Origin: Oegoconia quadripuncta
Lineage: Eukaryota > Arthropoda > Insecta > Lepidoptera > Autostichidae
Length of the DNA: 64,000 bases
Assembly (NCBI GenBank): GCA_949316235.1
Contig: OX438757.1
Location: 15,625,505-15,689,504, forward strand
Direction of reading: 5' to 3'
The notes under the pieces were generated by a model, which had not been told where the DNA came from, did no database searches, and worked only from the letters and a program-made list of their open reading frames with translations. The translations under genes were made by a program, and so were the position numbers. This document shows, piece after piece, positions 32,889 through 43,815 of the stretch; positions within the stretch are counted from its first letter, which is position 1, and the number at the start of each line of letters is the position of its first letter.

Positions 32889-33185
32889 TTATAAATTGAT
32901 CCGTAAATGACCATTTTAATCTAGTATAATTGAAAAATCGAACTAAGGTATATTTTTGTTAAATTACACAGAAAACTTAGAAAAAATGCCAATAGAGAAT
33001 TACTTTAATACATTTTATTTTTAATACATTTAAAAAATACACTGTATCGACTTAGGATGTGTACCCCCGCCCTGACTCGATTGGTATTTTTTCTAAGTTT
33101 TCTGTGAAATTTAACAAAAAATATACCTTAGTTCGATTTTTCAATTACACTAGATTAAAATGGTCATTTACGGATCAATTTACAA
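32889..33185. repeat. Foldback element, copy 2
   Basis: Duplicate of 26,945-27,241, both arms retained. Confidence 0.82.
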
Positions 33186-33344
33186 TACAATGCAATACAA
33201 ATACTCTTTATTGCGCAAAATAATTTACAATAATTATTGATGATAACAATAGAACACAATTAGGCGGTCTTATCAGTAAAAGCGATCTCTTCCAGACAAC
33301 CCACAGTTATGGGACATTTGCAGGTTGAAAAACAGGTAGGGTGC
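33186..33344 (-). mobile_element. Family F LINE 3' end, copy 2
   Basis: Duplicate of 27,242-27,400. Confidence 0.6.
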
Positions 33345-33438
33345 ACGATACTACCAACTAAATAAATAATAATAGATAAGTATGCATAAATATAATAATA
33401 ATATCATATTAATAGACTTACTTAATAATATAAATATA

Positions 33439-33800
33439 CAGTGTGGAAAGATAAGTCGGGCCCTGGAGGGAAACTCCCTTAAATCCTTAAGCTGGCTCAT
33501 TTTAGTTAAAGGAGACATTCCTTTATTTTTAAAAAGAAACAAAACTGCATTCAAAGATTTTCTAAAACTCGCTTACCTCGCCCGGGACTCGAACGAACTA
33601 AAATTAAAAAACAAACACTCCCTGTTTTATTATACTAATCGATAGTATTATTATTCAGGATAAAATTTCTTAAAAATAAAAATGATCGTTAAATCTAACA
33701 TTAACTTTATTTTACTATCAATTTGTTACAGTTAAATTATTTAACTGATAAATTGTTGGAAATTTTTTCCCTCCAGGGCCCGACTTATCTTTCCACACTG
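33439..33800. mobile_element. Mariner-like MITE with 35-bp TIRs, copy 2
   Basis: Duplicate of 27,495-27,856; both TIRs are intact. Confidence 0.88.
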
Positions 33801-34236
33801 TATATAAATAAATAAATATATATAAATACTTAATATTTACATACATTTTTAAGACGCACTGTACTTATTATGCCTCAAACAAACATGAGAACCGCCCCCC
33901 GAACTCGATGACTGGATCCGCACTTGAGTCAGTCCTCCTTAAGACTCAGCCGCCTATACATATAGCGGTAGACATTTACCACAAATGCTTTGAGAATAAT
34001 CGTTGTATTATTTCACTTCTATCGCATTGAAATTTGCTTTGGTTCGTTCCTTTCAAAGGCGATCCAACCTCTTACCCAATATAGGAAGGTCTCGAACGGC
34101 CGAGACAGGATGTGATTATTTGTGAATTGTTATCCACCGAAAATTAGATGAAAGTAATACTTTTCGGTGACGTTTGAAAAAAAAAACGCCTTAACCAATA
34201 CCTCGTAACTATGTTTATATATAAATTAATAATATA

Positions 34237-34611
34237 TTATGTCTTTACCTATGAAATTGGAGTTTTTTCTTCGTTAATCATATGTACCAATTCCTGCGAT
34301 TTTCCACACTATATCCAAATTTGTTTTTTATTTGGAAAATGGAATATTATTTCAAGGTTTCACATGAAATATTTTTTAATTTCTGGGCTAAATCACATAA
34401 TAAAAAAAAATTGAACAGAGCTCTTTTCATGTGCTTCCCATAATCATTTCTTAGATTCGCTGAAACTTTTATAAAGCGGTTACTTTTAAAAATTAACACT
34501 GCCTATACTTAACTTAATGTTATCCGATAATACACACAAAATTTAGCTAAATTTGGATTTGCCGTTCCCAAAAAAAATCAAAAATGTTTATATGGAGAAA
34601 ACAGTCTTAGT
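34237..34611 (+). mobile_element. Family E MITE, 3'-truncated, copy 2
   Basis: Duplicate of 28,294-28,668. The preceding A run is one base shorter (10 versus 11). Confidence 0.75.
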
Positions 34612-35053
34612 ATAAAACTTTTATATATAAAACGAGCCAAGTGCATGTGTACGGTATATGGTTCCGTACTTGCACTCTCATTATGCGGCTTTCTGTTGTA
34701 TATAATAAATAATTTTCAATAGCAAAAATTAGCATAGCTGAATATTTCTAAACGGATCCCCGAGTCGAGAAACTATTCGAGATAACCTCTAATATTTTTG
34801 AATGACCTATCCAACGGCATCTCACACTATGAGATACAAAAATAGAAGATAGAAAATTGTGGCCCACGGTACGTGTATGCGAGGTATCCTAAAAAAATAT
34901 TTTTCAGGATTTTATTTTATGCCAAATGACATGTAATTACGTTTTTTAGTACTAAGAGCCACTGAGCTAAACCTCGGACAGACAAACACACGGACGTGGC
35001 GAAACTATAAAGGTTTCTTGTTGACTACGAAACCTAAAGAAGGTGTACGCGTC
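34612..35053 (+). mobile_element. Old non-LTR-type repeat, copy 2
   Basis: Duplicate of 28,669-29,110. Confidence 0.5.
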
Positions 35054-35077
35054 GACTTTACTAAAATCATATTAGCG

Positions 35078-35584
35078 TTTTTTCATGCACAACAGGTTTG
35101 CACTTGACCTAAATCACTTCGGATCAGTGACGGATTAACCCTTAATCAAATTAAGCAATTGCCTAGGGCATCACGTCTGGGGGGGCACCAGAAGAAGCAT
35201 AAATAAATAAACTATGCTTTGGTTTTTATGGTTGTCGCACACTCCACTTCTAAGATACGTTATCTATCTCATCATCTTATTCTACAAAAAAACTAATGTC
35301 TTTAGGCGGTAAAGGTTTAAAGACCGATTCTAGTTGACATACGGATTGGGGGGCCCACAGGCGTGGATTGCTTAGGGCATCAAGTAGTCTTAATCCGTCA
35401 CTGCTTCGGATGTTAAGTGAAGATGAGACCGCAGGTGGACGAAACGACACCTGGAAACCCCATCTTATTTATTTCTAACAACCGGAACACAACAATGCTA
35501 TTAAAATTGCTGTTTGGCGGCAGACTTAGATAAGATGGTGGTAGCTAGTCAGGCGGACATTTAAAATGGCTTACCACTAACCAA
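35078..35584 (-). mobile_element. SINE A split by hAT-like MITE, copy 2
   Basis: Duplicate of 29,135-29,641. Confidence 0.85.
35125..35403. mobile_element. hAT-like MITE with 8-bp TSD, copy 2
   Basis: Duplicate of 29,182-29,460, with CTTCGGAT again on both sides. It reached this site by segmental duplication, not by a second transposition. Confidence 0.9.
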
Positions 35585-36324
35585 TGCCATTTAGTCTGCT
35601 ATTATTATGTTAAAACACACTTCTTTACATTGGACCTTGAACTCGCAAAGATCAATAGCTGATACGAGAAACGAGCAAACTTCACTGGACAAAACTCAGA
35701 CAAAGTGAAATTCCCCAAAATCTAATGACGGAGGCATTCATGCGGCAACAATTTGATTTACCCGTATTTCGGGGTAAAAAACGACGTTTCCGGGCACAAA
35801 GGAGGCGGTATTAAAACTCTACAGTTGACCTGTTTGTAGGCTGGCTGGATTAACTGATTATACGCCCAGTGAACCGATATGGCGAGACTTGTCTTTGATC
35901 TAATAGTACATTTTTAAACCTGAGGTTTTGCGGTAAAACAATTATTGTGCTGTAATGAGAAATGCTTAAATAAATTCAACCAGCATAAAAAAATCATTGA
36001 TTGGATTAGATTACATTCATTTATTTAATTTTTACTTTTTGACATATCCCATATATGTCAAAAAGTAATGTTAAATTATGAAATTATTAAAAATTGTTTA
36101 TTTTCTCACTACAAATGACGTTTTACAAAGTTATTTTAGGACTAGGTAATACATAGAACACATTTGTGGGAAGACTGGTGCCTTAAAAGCTAGAACCAGA
36201 ATTACAGGTCACCATGCCCCCCGGCTATAGACATATTAGAGCAGAGATATGGTGATTGATAAAGAAACAATTAAATAATTTTGTAACTAGTACATTCTCT
36301 AATTTATTTGTATTTCTTTTTTAA

Positions 36325-36383
36325 CCCCCAAGGGAAAACGATGTGTGTTATGTGTTTGATGGCGATGCATGTGTGTCGTCATG
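36325..36383 (+). repeat. Family H fragment, copy 2
   Basis: Duplicate of 30,382-30,440. Confidence 0.45.
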
Positions 36384-36391
36384 TAACTTGT

Positions 36392-36560
36392 GACGACCGG
36401 TTGGTGTAGTGGGTGGTGACCCTGTCTGCGAAACCAACGGTTGCTGGTTCGAATCCCGCTAGGGGTAAATGTTTGGGTGATGAATATGTATTTATATTCG
36501 CGAGTTATGGATGTTTATATCAATATGAATGTATGCTTATCCGTCTTTTTCTTTTCGAGT
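36392..36560 (+). mobile_element. SINE B, 3'-truncated, spanning the right edge of the duplication
   Basis: The head continues through TGATGAATATGTATTTATAT, TCGCGAGTTATGGATGTTTA and TATGCTTATCCGTC, as in the copy at 46,801. This shows the original, undisrupted arrangement: the left part belongs to the duplicated unit and the right part does not. Similarity ends before TTTTTCTTTTCGAG. Confidence 0.82.
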
Positions 36561-36579
36561 ATAGGCAAGTTTCAAATTT

Positions 36580-36812
36580 TATTGGACCAAAACTTAGCCA
36601 CTCTAACAGGCACAGACCTTGGTCTGTGCTAACAGCACTCTCTGTGGTGTTAAGGATGTCGTCAAAGATGCAGCTGTCAGGACACGCGGAGCATCCATTG
36701 GAGTGATCCATTGTCTGCGGGGAGACTCCGTACTGGCAGCGATCACTCCCGTCATCAGAGAAACCTCACTTGCACAGATTATCTTTGCTCCGTTATCTAG
36801 TATACATTACTA
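36580..36812. other. GC-rich block of unknown nature with strong local stems
   Basis: CACAGACCTTGGTCTGTG (36,611-36,628) forms an 8-bp stem with a 2-nt loop. GGAGTGATC (about 36,699) pairs with GATCACTCC (about 36,740). Frames of 60-70 codons exist on both strands with no domain I know. It could be an unrecognised repeat, a decayed exon or a structured RNA. Confidence 0.4.
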
Positions 36813-37419
36813 TGTAGGTTAGCCTATTTTAGAACTAGATTAAAGATTTAAGTATCCGAAATATTTATATATTTCAATTTAATTTACTTTTCCTTTCGAT
36901 GATGTATTTACCAGCCTTTAGAAGATCCTATACAATACCTTTAAAATATAGCAAACAATACAGGTAACCAAGGGCGGGAGATCCTTTTTTATGGCCCCTT
37001 GCGCATCTGGAACGGTCATTAGATAACAAAAGATGTTGGAACGGTAACACTTTGTACAATATCATATACGGTTAAATCGATTGTAGATGACCCCTATACT
37101 TACCTATCTCAGTTTACCATCGATCTCACCGCTGAGGAAGGAAAAGGATGGGTATATACACTACATGGAATGTGTATGTAATTTGGAACGACAATTTTTT
37201 TGCGATCCATAAGTCGTATATTCCGTCCCGTGGCGGCCACATTGGATAAATTAGGATTACTTTTTAAATGCAGAATTAATCAAAAAATCGTTCTGACCTG
37301 CTCATGAGCGCAATGAGCGATAATTGTGTCATGAGTGTCATGATGACTTCAAATGTTATTCTTATTACTTGCGAAATAAAACTTTTTGGAATTCTAATTT
37401 GAATTTAAAGACATTATTT
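36813..37419. other. No recognisable feature
   Basis: Short frames only. Confidence 0.35.
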
Positions 37420-37466
37420 GACGACCTGTTTGGTGTAGTGGTTAGCAAATCTGACCACTTTACCAA
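37420..37466 (+). mobile_element. SINE B head relic
   Basis: GACGACCTGTTTGGTGTAGT then GGTTAGCAAATCTGACC, and nothing after that. Box B is absent. Confidence 0.7.
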
Positions 37467-37658
37467 ATGGTTAATGGTTATCAAAAGGCTATTATTAAAT
37501 TTTCAATTATCTGGATGATAAGCAAGCTTAGGCATAGACCGCTCGGCAGTATTCAGTATAAATATTCAATATATTACACATTGTAATCCAAAATCGTTCC
37601 TAAAAAGAGCAACTCTCAAGTTTCTTGCTCGTTATTCTCTGGGAAGTCAGCTTTGTGA

Positions 37659-38223
37659 ATAAATAAATAATAAATATTTCGGATACTATCCACACTACTT
37701 CAATCATCTAGTCCCAAAGCAAGCAAAGCTACTACTGGATACTACTAATGGATACTAGATAATGGATAAACATAGATAGGCACATATACCGGATGAGTTT
37801 TTTTTTCGTAAGGAAAAAAATAGGGCATATTAGGTAAGTGAAATAGAGGTTATTGGCATAGGTAGTTTAATTTTAACACGATGTGTGGGGATTGATATGC
37901 GACTGGCGGGATTCGTAGGGTTTCTATCATGCGAAATTTATTTGGAGCGCATATTTCCTCTAAATTTGTAATATGTGGAATAGCGCGCGACCGTCAAATG
38001 ATACAATTAAGTCTTTATTCGATGATTGTTTTGAAAAAACGAACTATGCCAATACCTTCTATTTCACTTACCTTATACGCCCTATTTTTTTTCTGTAAGG
38101 TAAAAAACTCATCCGGTATATTTATTATAAATATCGATGACTCGGGAATAAAAATTCGGAACCGTTGGTTTCGTATATACATTGTGGTCTTTGGTTCCCT
38201 ATCCACTACAACAATTGGTCGTT
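37659..38223 (-). mobile_element. SINE B split by a MITE
   Basis: The 3' part (AAATATTTCGGATACTATCC, ATCATCTAGTCCCAAAGCAA) lies at 37,659-37,788. The 5' part resumes at 38,117 (TTATAAATATCGATGACTCG) and reaches the head (ACAACAATTGGTCGTT) at 38,223. Box B has been lost between AAAATTCGG and AACCGTTGG. Confidence 0.8.
37789..38116. mobile_element. MITE with about 73-bp terminal inverted repeats, 328 bp
   Basis: The left arm from CCGGATGAGTTTTTTTTTCG (37,789-37,861) is inverted at 38,044-38,116 (…AAAAACTCATCCGG) at roughly 88-90% identity. TATA flanks both sides (37,785-37,788 and 38,117-38,120), either a 4-bp or a TA-type duplication. The superfamily is unsettled. No transposase; the two ~99-codon frames crossing it are incidental. 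Confidence 0.82.
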
Positions 38224-38796
38224 GAATGAATAGTAATGTCAATATTTTTATTAATGAGTTAAAAAAAAACTGTGGCGCATTCAAGTGATACTTATATCCT
38301 ACGACATCAATCAATCAACAATCAATACGACAATTTTAATTATGAAATTTTAAAATTTATGTTGTTAAAATACACGAGGCGGCAAAACCCTACAACTTAC
38401 ATACATGTATATACTTATATGTAGCTATAGTTACTATGAAAATACAAAGTTTTGAGATGGAGTAGCACGACTTGTAGAGACAACAAAGGAGGCTATGATA
38501 TGACCTACATTCTTACGTATATATATGTTCCCGAATTGTAACTAAAATACCTTCTTTTTGTAGAAATGAGAATGGATTCCAATTCCCGGACTCATTTTAT
38601 CGTCTCTTAAATTCGAACTTCGAATTCGGTCCTTGTTACTAAGTTTCAATTCTGTTCGACTGTAATATAAGAACTTTAGTTTTCTGTTCTTGTACTTATT
38701 GAAGTGAGGCAAAGCCGTAGGTTAATTGAAAAGCATTTTAGTAGATAATGTCCACGTCTTAGAATGTCCACTTAAATTGTCCAAGTCGTGAAACAT
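38224..38796. other. No recognisable feature
   Basis: AT-rich with short frames. Confidence 0.35.
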
Positions 38797-39003
38797 AATA
38801 AATAAATAAATATTTCGAACACTTACACCAATTATCTAGTCTCAAACTAAGCAAAGCTTGTACTATGCATACTAGATAACGGGTAAACATACATAAATAT
38901 CCATGACATAAATAAATAAATGAACATTTACCCCTCGCGGGATTCGAACCCGCAACCGTTGGTTTCGCTGACAGGGTCACTATCCACTACACCAATCGGT
39001 CGT
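38797..39003 (-). mobile_element. SINE B, near full-length
   Basis: On the minus strand: GACGACCGATTGGTGTAGTG, GGTTGCGGGTTCGAATCCCG, then a shortened body, AGCTTTGCTTAGTTTGAGAC and a TATTTATTTATT tail. Confidence 0.85.
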
Positions 39004-39017
39004 CAACATGCTTTAGG

Positions 39018-39175
39018 AAGAAATCAATCTATGAATCAAGTGCACTTAATTGAACAAAATGTAAGATAACTGATAAACATAAACGAAGGTTAATTTGATA
39101 TAACCTTCGTTTATGTTTATCAGTTATCTTACATTTTGTTCAATTAAGTGCACTTGATTCATAGATTGATTTCTT
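39018..39175. repeat. Perfect hairpin: 75-bp arms, 8-nt loop
   Basis: 39,018-39,092 (AAGAAATCAATCTATGAATC ... AAACGAAGGTTA) is the exact reverse complement of 39,101-39,175, with loop ATTTGATA. I compared the arms base by base and found no mismatch. It begins 14 bp after the head of SINE B. A transcript would fold into an uninterrupted 75-bp duplex suitable for Dicer processing. DNA this palindromic is normally unstable, so it is either new or an assembly artefact. Confidence 0.95.
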
Positions 39176-39721
39176 ATAACCAGGCGGTCTTGACGGATTT
39201 TGAAGTACTGGTTAGTATGAAAACTTCAAACTTCAAGCATTTATTTCAACGTAAGATACATGATATCATTTGTTGAATGTAAATTTAAATCTATTGGACA
39301 ATTGGATCTTTTTTAAGTGTAGTCGGGTTTCGGCACTTTTCAGTGCTAATACTTCACTTTACAACAACAGAAAAAGCACTAAACATACAAGTAAACTCCG
39401 TTTATTGATTCAGTTTTCTAAATTATTTTTACTTGACCCAATGGCGTCTCTTCAAAACAATGAATTAACTTAGCCGAGCGTGCCCAAGATAAAGCCGTAA
39501 TATATGGCTCACCCATCGCTTTCGGATGACTGAAATATTATTTCCACTGAATATAACATTGTCGTAACTAGGTAGAGATATGATGACCCCCCTATTTGAT
39601 TAACGTAGTTAATGTGCAATTTGAAAAATATGGTTTGGCGTGAGTTGTTGGATTAGTTAAGGCACTAATTTAAAGACATGAAGCTGTGGTTTCAGCAGAA
39701 AAAAAAACATGCTTATGGGAC
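39176..39721. other. No recognisable feature
   Basis: One 67-codon frame (39,270-39,473) lacks recognisable domains. Confidence 0.35.
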
Positions 39722-40055
39722 TTTTTTTTATGCACGACGGGTTCGTACTTGACCTCAATCACATTTGATGTTAAGTGAAGATGAGGTCGAAGCTGGAAGC
39801 GTACTGACCCAGAAACCCCAACACATTTGGGGCGACAGGCTATCTTATCTCTGACAACGGAAACACACCAATGCCATTAACATTGCTGCTTGGCGGCAGA
39901 TTTAGATAAGATGGTGGTAGCTAGCCAGGCGGACATTTAAAATGCCCTACCACCAAGCAAACCGAGTACTTAAACATGTACCCCGCTGGGGATCGAACCA
40001 GCGACCTCCGAATCGTAAACCCAATGTTGTTTACATTGAGCCAAGGAGGCGGTTA
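39722..40055 (-). mobile_element. SINE A, full-length
   Basis: The minus strand has the head CCGCCTCCTTGGCTCAATGT, box B GGTTCGATCCCCAGCGGGG, the full body and ...CCGTCGTGCATAAAAAAAAG. Confidence 0.92.
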
Positions 40056-40527
40056 ATGGTAGTAACCAAACCGTGTTAAAACGTAAATATCTTCAATACG
40101 GCTTAATCAATTTTGATCAAACATGGCTATAATAATCAGTCCCCACGTTTAGTCTTAATATAAAAAACATCGCACTCAAATCGGAGCAAGCATTATTGAG
40201 ATACGCCTGGATAAAGATTGTACACAAACGCACCCGTTGTTTTTCTCGTTGGTCAAAAATTGCCTAAAAGGGTTACCATTAGTAAGAAGAGAAAAAGAGA
40301 TTGCCAAGGATTTATATCTGTTCTTAAACATAACTCTTTCGACGATATAAAAAGTTCGAACGACCCCCAACGATATCCCTAGTTCGTCACGGCATAAAGG
40401 ATAATGACATACGGCGACCCAAGGCAACCTGACCTCTTCTGTCTTGTTATCAAATAAGTCACATAATATATAAGGTTTCTAAGAAAATGCTGCGCTTAAC
40501 TGTCAAAAGACTTTTTTCTTATTATTT

Positions 40528-40735
40528 TTTATGATTAACTGGATACGCGTTTGACCACAATATGGAAAGTGACGATGTGGGCGAAGAGGAAGCACGCGAT
40601 CTCAGTAGATGCCTATTCCCATGAACATCCCAAGGTTGTAAGATTTCGGAAAGACTGACACTGGAAGGGAGTTCCATGCCTTGGCTGTTCGCATTATGAA
40701 TGAAGAGCCGTTTCGAAGATATTAATTTTACACGT
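40528..40735 (-). mobile_element. CR1/Jockey-like LINE 3' end
   Basis: The minus strand encodes NANSQGMELPSSVSLSEILQ and PWDVHGNRHLLRSRASSSPT, a frameshifted version of RTAKAWNSLPSSVFPESYNL followed by NRHLLRSRASSS. The end is TGATTAACTGGATACGCGTT on the plus strand. Confidence 0.72.
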
Positions 40736-40754
40736 TTTTTGCTGTGTTTGGATA

Positions 40755-41000
40755 GCATAGTCTCATAAAGTCACGCCTGTTTCCCGTAAGGGTAGGCAGA
40801 GACCACAGACTTCTACTTGCTACGATCCTGGCACACCTCTTTTGCTTCATTCACTCTCATAAGGTTGTTCATACATGCTCGTCGGTTTAGGGTACTGTTG
40901 ACTGCCTGTGTTTAAGACCGGGATTTGATCATGGTACGTTTGCTGTGGTCTGCTTGTACCAACACTACCATCCACATTCGCGTGACTTTATGTACATGTG
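40755..41000 (-). mobile_element. RTE-like LINE 3' end
   Basis: TCACGCCTGTTTCCCGTAAG, GGTTGTTCATACATGCTCGT and CCAACACTACCATCCACATT are collinear with 49,830-50,040. The frame is broken and the element is 5'-truncated. Confidence 0.72.
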
Positions 41001-41544
41001 TGTACACGCCGTATCGTAGTGAAACGAAGAGCATCGCCTTCTCTATAGCTAGTTGCGAGCTTTCTTATCAGGTCCATAGTGTCACGATTCAGTGTCATTA
41101 GTCTTCAATGGTAACACTGGTTCACTGCTTTATTTACGTCACTTTTAACAAGGCTCTGCAATAAAATACATATTTTATTCATTACTTATTAATTCGTAAC
41201 TAGATAAGCCTATTGAAGCCTACTAAGGCAATTCATAAAGGCACCATGGCGGGATTTGCATCATTTTCCATGGAAGCTTAACAACGCGGATTTTGTACTA
41301 GACCGCACATATGACACGGTTTTTAGCCATGTTTGATGGGAATCGGTTAAGCCGTTTCGAATATATTTAGATTTTAATTTAATACAGTTGCTTTATTTAT
41401 GTGAAATATATAACATTTCTTGTCTATTTGATAGTACTTTTGTGTTCCAGCAGTTTGAGATAAGATAGCCAGTCCTCAAATTCCGAACCCTCCGGAGGCG
41501 GTTACTTACGTGTTTGGGAGTACGAAGAGTTTAATGCTTGTAAC
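41001..41544. other. Old repeat debris
   Basis: TTTTTAGCCATGTTTGATGG at 41,322 recurs at 11,031. GATAAGATAGCCAGTCCTCA at 41,460 is a piece of SINE A. CCGGAGGCGGTTACTTACG at 41,492 resembles the outer edge of a SINE A head in reverse. Confidence 0.4.
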
Positions 41545-41645
41545 AACATCCACGGTTCCCCAAATATACAAAAATGCATACGTGATAAATGATGAGCCCA
41601 TCACCGTTAGAACGTGCACTATACACGTTTTTGGTGGAAACCGCC
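41545..41645 (-). mobile_element. Family I fragment
   Basis: ATCCACGGTTCCCCAAATAT, TGATGAGCCCATCACCGTTA and ACGTGCACTATACACGTTTT parallel 42,560-42,640 and the reverse of 17,530-17,660. Confidence 0.45.
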
Positions 41646-41654
41646 AAAAAAAAT

Positions 41655-41925
41655 GTAAACATGTACCCCATGTTTAAGTACTCGGTTTGGTTGGTGGTAG
41701 GGCATTTTAAATGTCCGCCTGGCTAGCTACCACCATCTTATCTAAATCTGCCGCCAAGCAGCAATGTTAATAGCATTGTTGTGTTCCGGTTGTCAGAGAT
41801 AAGTTAGCCAGTCTCCCAAATGTGTTGGGGTTTCCGGGTCAGTACGCTTCCACCTTCGACCTCATCTTCACTTAACATCAGATGTGATTGAGGATAAGTA
41901 CCAACCCGTTGAGCATAAAAAAAAA
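41655..41925 (+). mobile_element. SINE A, head deleted
   Basis: A remnant TGTAAACATGTACCCC is joined to ATGTTTAAGTACTCGGTTTG and the complete body and tail (TTGAGCATAAAAAAAAA). Most of the tRNA-like part, including box B, is missing. Confidence 0.85.
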
Positions 41926-42335
41926 TGTCCTTTAGTCGTCTTTTACAACAACCGTGGGAGGAGACTGATTGGTTCTATACTTTTACGTGCCGAAATCACA
42001 CCATAGATCAAAATAAAACAATAAACATTAATTGCTTGTAAATTTTATCTAATAAAAGTGACTTAATTGCCTAACAAACTTTGTTTCACCCTTTAGGAGA
42101 AAAATAGAAAGGATCAAGGTTCTCTTGCGTGTATTTACAGTAATCCTAATTTAATTTCAAGCTTAAAATAAAACGGATACGAAATACCCGTTGACGGGTA
42201 TTTTCCACTACATTAATTTTGGGATAATAGCCGTTGTTTTTTTCGCGTGAAAAATGTATAATTTTATCATGGTTTGGGATGAGTAAATTACTAACTTATT
42301 TGGCCTACTGTATGATATTCGTATGTATCTCTTTG
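41926..42335. other. Mostly featureless
   Basis: CTTTAGTCGTCTTTTACAAC at 41,932 resembles the start of family I in reverse. Nothing else. Confidence 0.35.
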
Positions 42336-42422
42336 AGATCATCATCATATCAGCTGCAGGACGTCCAGTGCTGAACATAAACTTCCTCCATAGATTTAGG
42401 CCTAAGTTCTTAGAGATCAGTT
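42336..42422 (-). mobile_element. RTE-like LINE 3' tail
   Basis: ATCATCATCATATCAGCTGC then AGGACGTCCAGTGCTGAACA matches 6,427 and, more loosely, 21,390. Confidence 0.6.
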
Positions 42423-42504
42423 CAAGAAAAAAAAAAGAAAATTTATATCTTAACAATTTGTTTTTTGTAAAAAAAATAAAACCTTTATTAATATTATAGA
42501 AAAA

Positions 42505-42672
42505 TACATACATGTCACGACCTTTGTGCCACATGGGGTGGCCAAAGATATCCCTTGCTTCAAACAGAATCCACGGTTCACCCTTCGAAATATACCCGTG
42601 ACAGGGGATGAGCGCATCGCCATAAAAACGTGCAATTCCATAGATGTTTTTGGTGTAAAGTCCCTTAGTCGA
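42505..42672 (-). mobile_element. Family I, internal deletion
   Basis: In reverse: GACTAAGGGACTTTACACCA, CATCTATGGAATTGCACGTT, CGCTCATCCCCTGTCACGGG and GGCACAAAGGTCGTGA. Relative to 17,497 it lacks about 50 bp in the second half. Confidence 0.6.
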
Positions 42673-43202
42673 TGATCCCGTTCACATGAAAAATTCCCGT
42701 ATTCCCCGTTCCCGTGGGAATTTCGCAAAATTCGTTCTTTTCGGGCGTCTCCTACTATAAATTACCTTTCTAAATTTCAGCTACATAGGACGAGTAGTTT
42801 CCGACATTAGTTAGTGTGTGAGTGACCTTTAGCTTAAAAAAAATCAATTTCGTTCTATCTGGCAGTGTATGTGTGGTGATTATTAGCCGAAGATAATGTT
42901 GTATCACGAAAACAAATGATTTGAATTTCACCCTTATAGTAAGATATGTAAATTTGAGAATGTTGATATACCTATTCACCACATTCTAAATCCTCTCTCA
43001 TTTCCTAGAGTAGTTTTCCACCGGCGGCTAAAAGACGATCTCTGTAAGATACAACCTCACGAGCTACAGTAAAGGCCTGTTCAGAATAAGTGATGCCCCA
43101 TGAAGTAATGGCAATACCGAAACTATTTCCAATCGCTAGTCGGAAATGCCACGGATAATATCGCTACAGACGCGTTTTACCACTCAGATAAACAAACACA
43201 AA
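42673..43202. other. No recognisable feature
   Basis: Contains CCCGTATTCCCCGTTCCCGT at 42,697, a short low-complexity patch. Confidence 0.35.
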
Positions 43203-43345
43203 TTCTTGTTTGTTTGTTTGTTTGTAAACGCTTTATTATACAAAAAGGCTATACATTATTTTTGCATTGATACAGAAATTGTATACAACGGCGGCCTTAT
43301 CCCATGGAGGGATTTCTTCCAGTCAACCAAACCATAGGGTTAGTT
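43203..43345 (-). mobile_element. LINE 3' end with (GTTT)n tail, family F-like
   Basis: TTGTTTGTTTGTTTGTTTGT, AAACGCTTTATTATACAAAA, then GGCGGCCTTATCCCATGGAG and TTCTTCCAGTCAACC. It has the same layout as 27,242-27,400 (tail, TTTATT, GGCGG-C/T-CTTATC, TCTTCCAG-CAACC). Confidence 0.6.
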
Positions 43346-43437
43346 AGAAAACAGTAGATTGGGCGTATACAAATTACAGCAAATTCAAACTAAAGCAAAT
43401 ACCTACACTACACACTAATAAATATATATTATATAAT

Positions 43438-43530
43438 ATATTAAGCTTTGCTTAGTTTGGGACTAGATGATTTGTGTAAGTGTCCGAAACATTTATTTAT
43501 AAACGAGCATGCGGGTCACCTGATGGAAAT
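43438..43530. mobile_element. SINE B tail (+) joined to a 28-bp CR1-like LINE scrap (−)
   Basis: TTAAGCTTTGCTTAGTTTGG and GACTAGATGATTTGTGTAAG ending TTTATTTAT is the SINE B 3' end. AAACGAGCATGCGGGTCACC then TGATGGAAAT is identical to the LINE 3' UTR at 25,346 and 46,560. Confidence 0.7.
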
Positions 43531-43815
43531 GGAAAATATACCTACATAGTAATAATACATATAAATAAATATGTCTATAAATAAGGAAATACAAATTCTT
43601 CAATATGGGATCTTACTGACTGTCAACAATGCGTATTTTCTTCAACCACTAGAGAATAATTATTTAAGTATTTAAATCGATCACATTATTTGTATTTTGC
43701 TTGCGCCATGTTGGATTTATGTATCCTATGACATTCTAGGGGTCAACACGAATCGAGCGACACCTTGCACTCGAAAGTCAGTGAAGCCGTGTAGGCGACA
43801 GGAGATAACCTACAA

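Larger units (their letters stand above)
30535..36477. repeat. Tandem duplication, copy 2 (5,943 bp)
   Basis: Head-to-tail second copy of 24,591-30,534. At the junction, sequence from within SINE B (…AATGTTTGGG) is joined to sequence from the SINE C tail (…TCATTAATTAGTC) at the 12-bp microhomology TGATGAATATGT. After copy 2 the SINE B sequence continues normally (TATTTATATTCGCGAG). Confidence 0.95.

Noticed and set aside
38015..38314. Overlapping ~99-codon frames on opposite strands
   Set aside because: Both run through the MITE arm and the tRNA-like SINE B head and have no domain.
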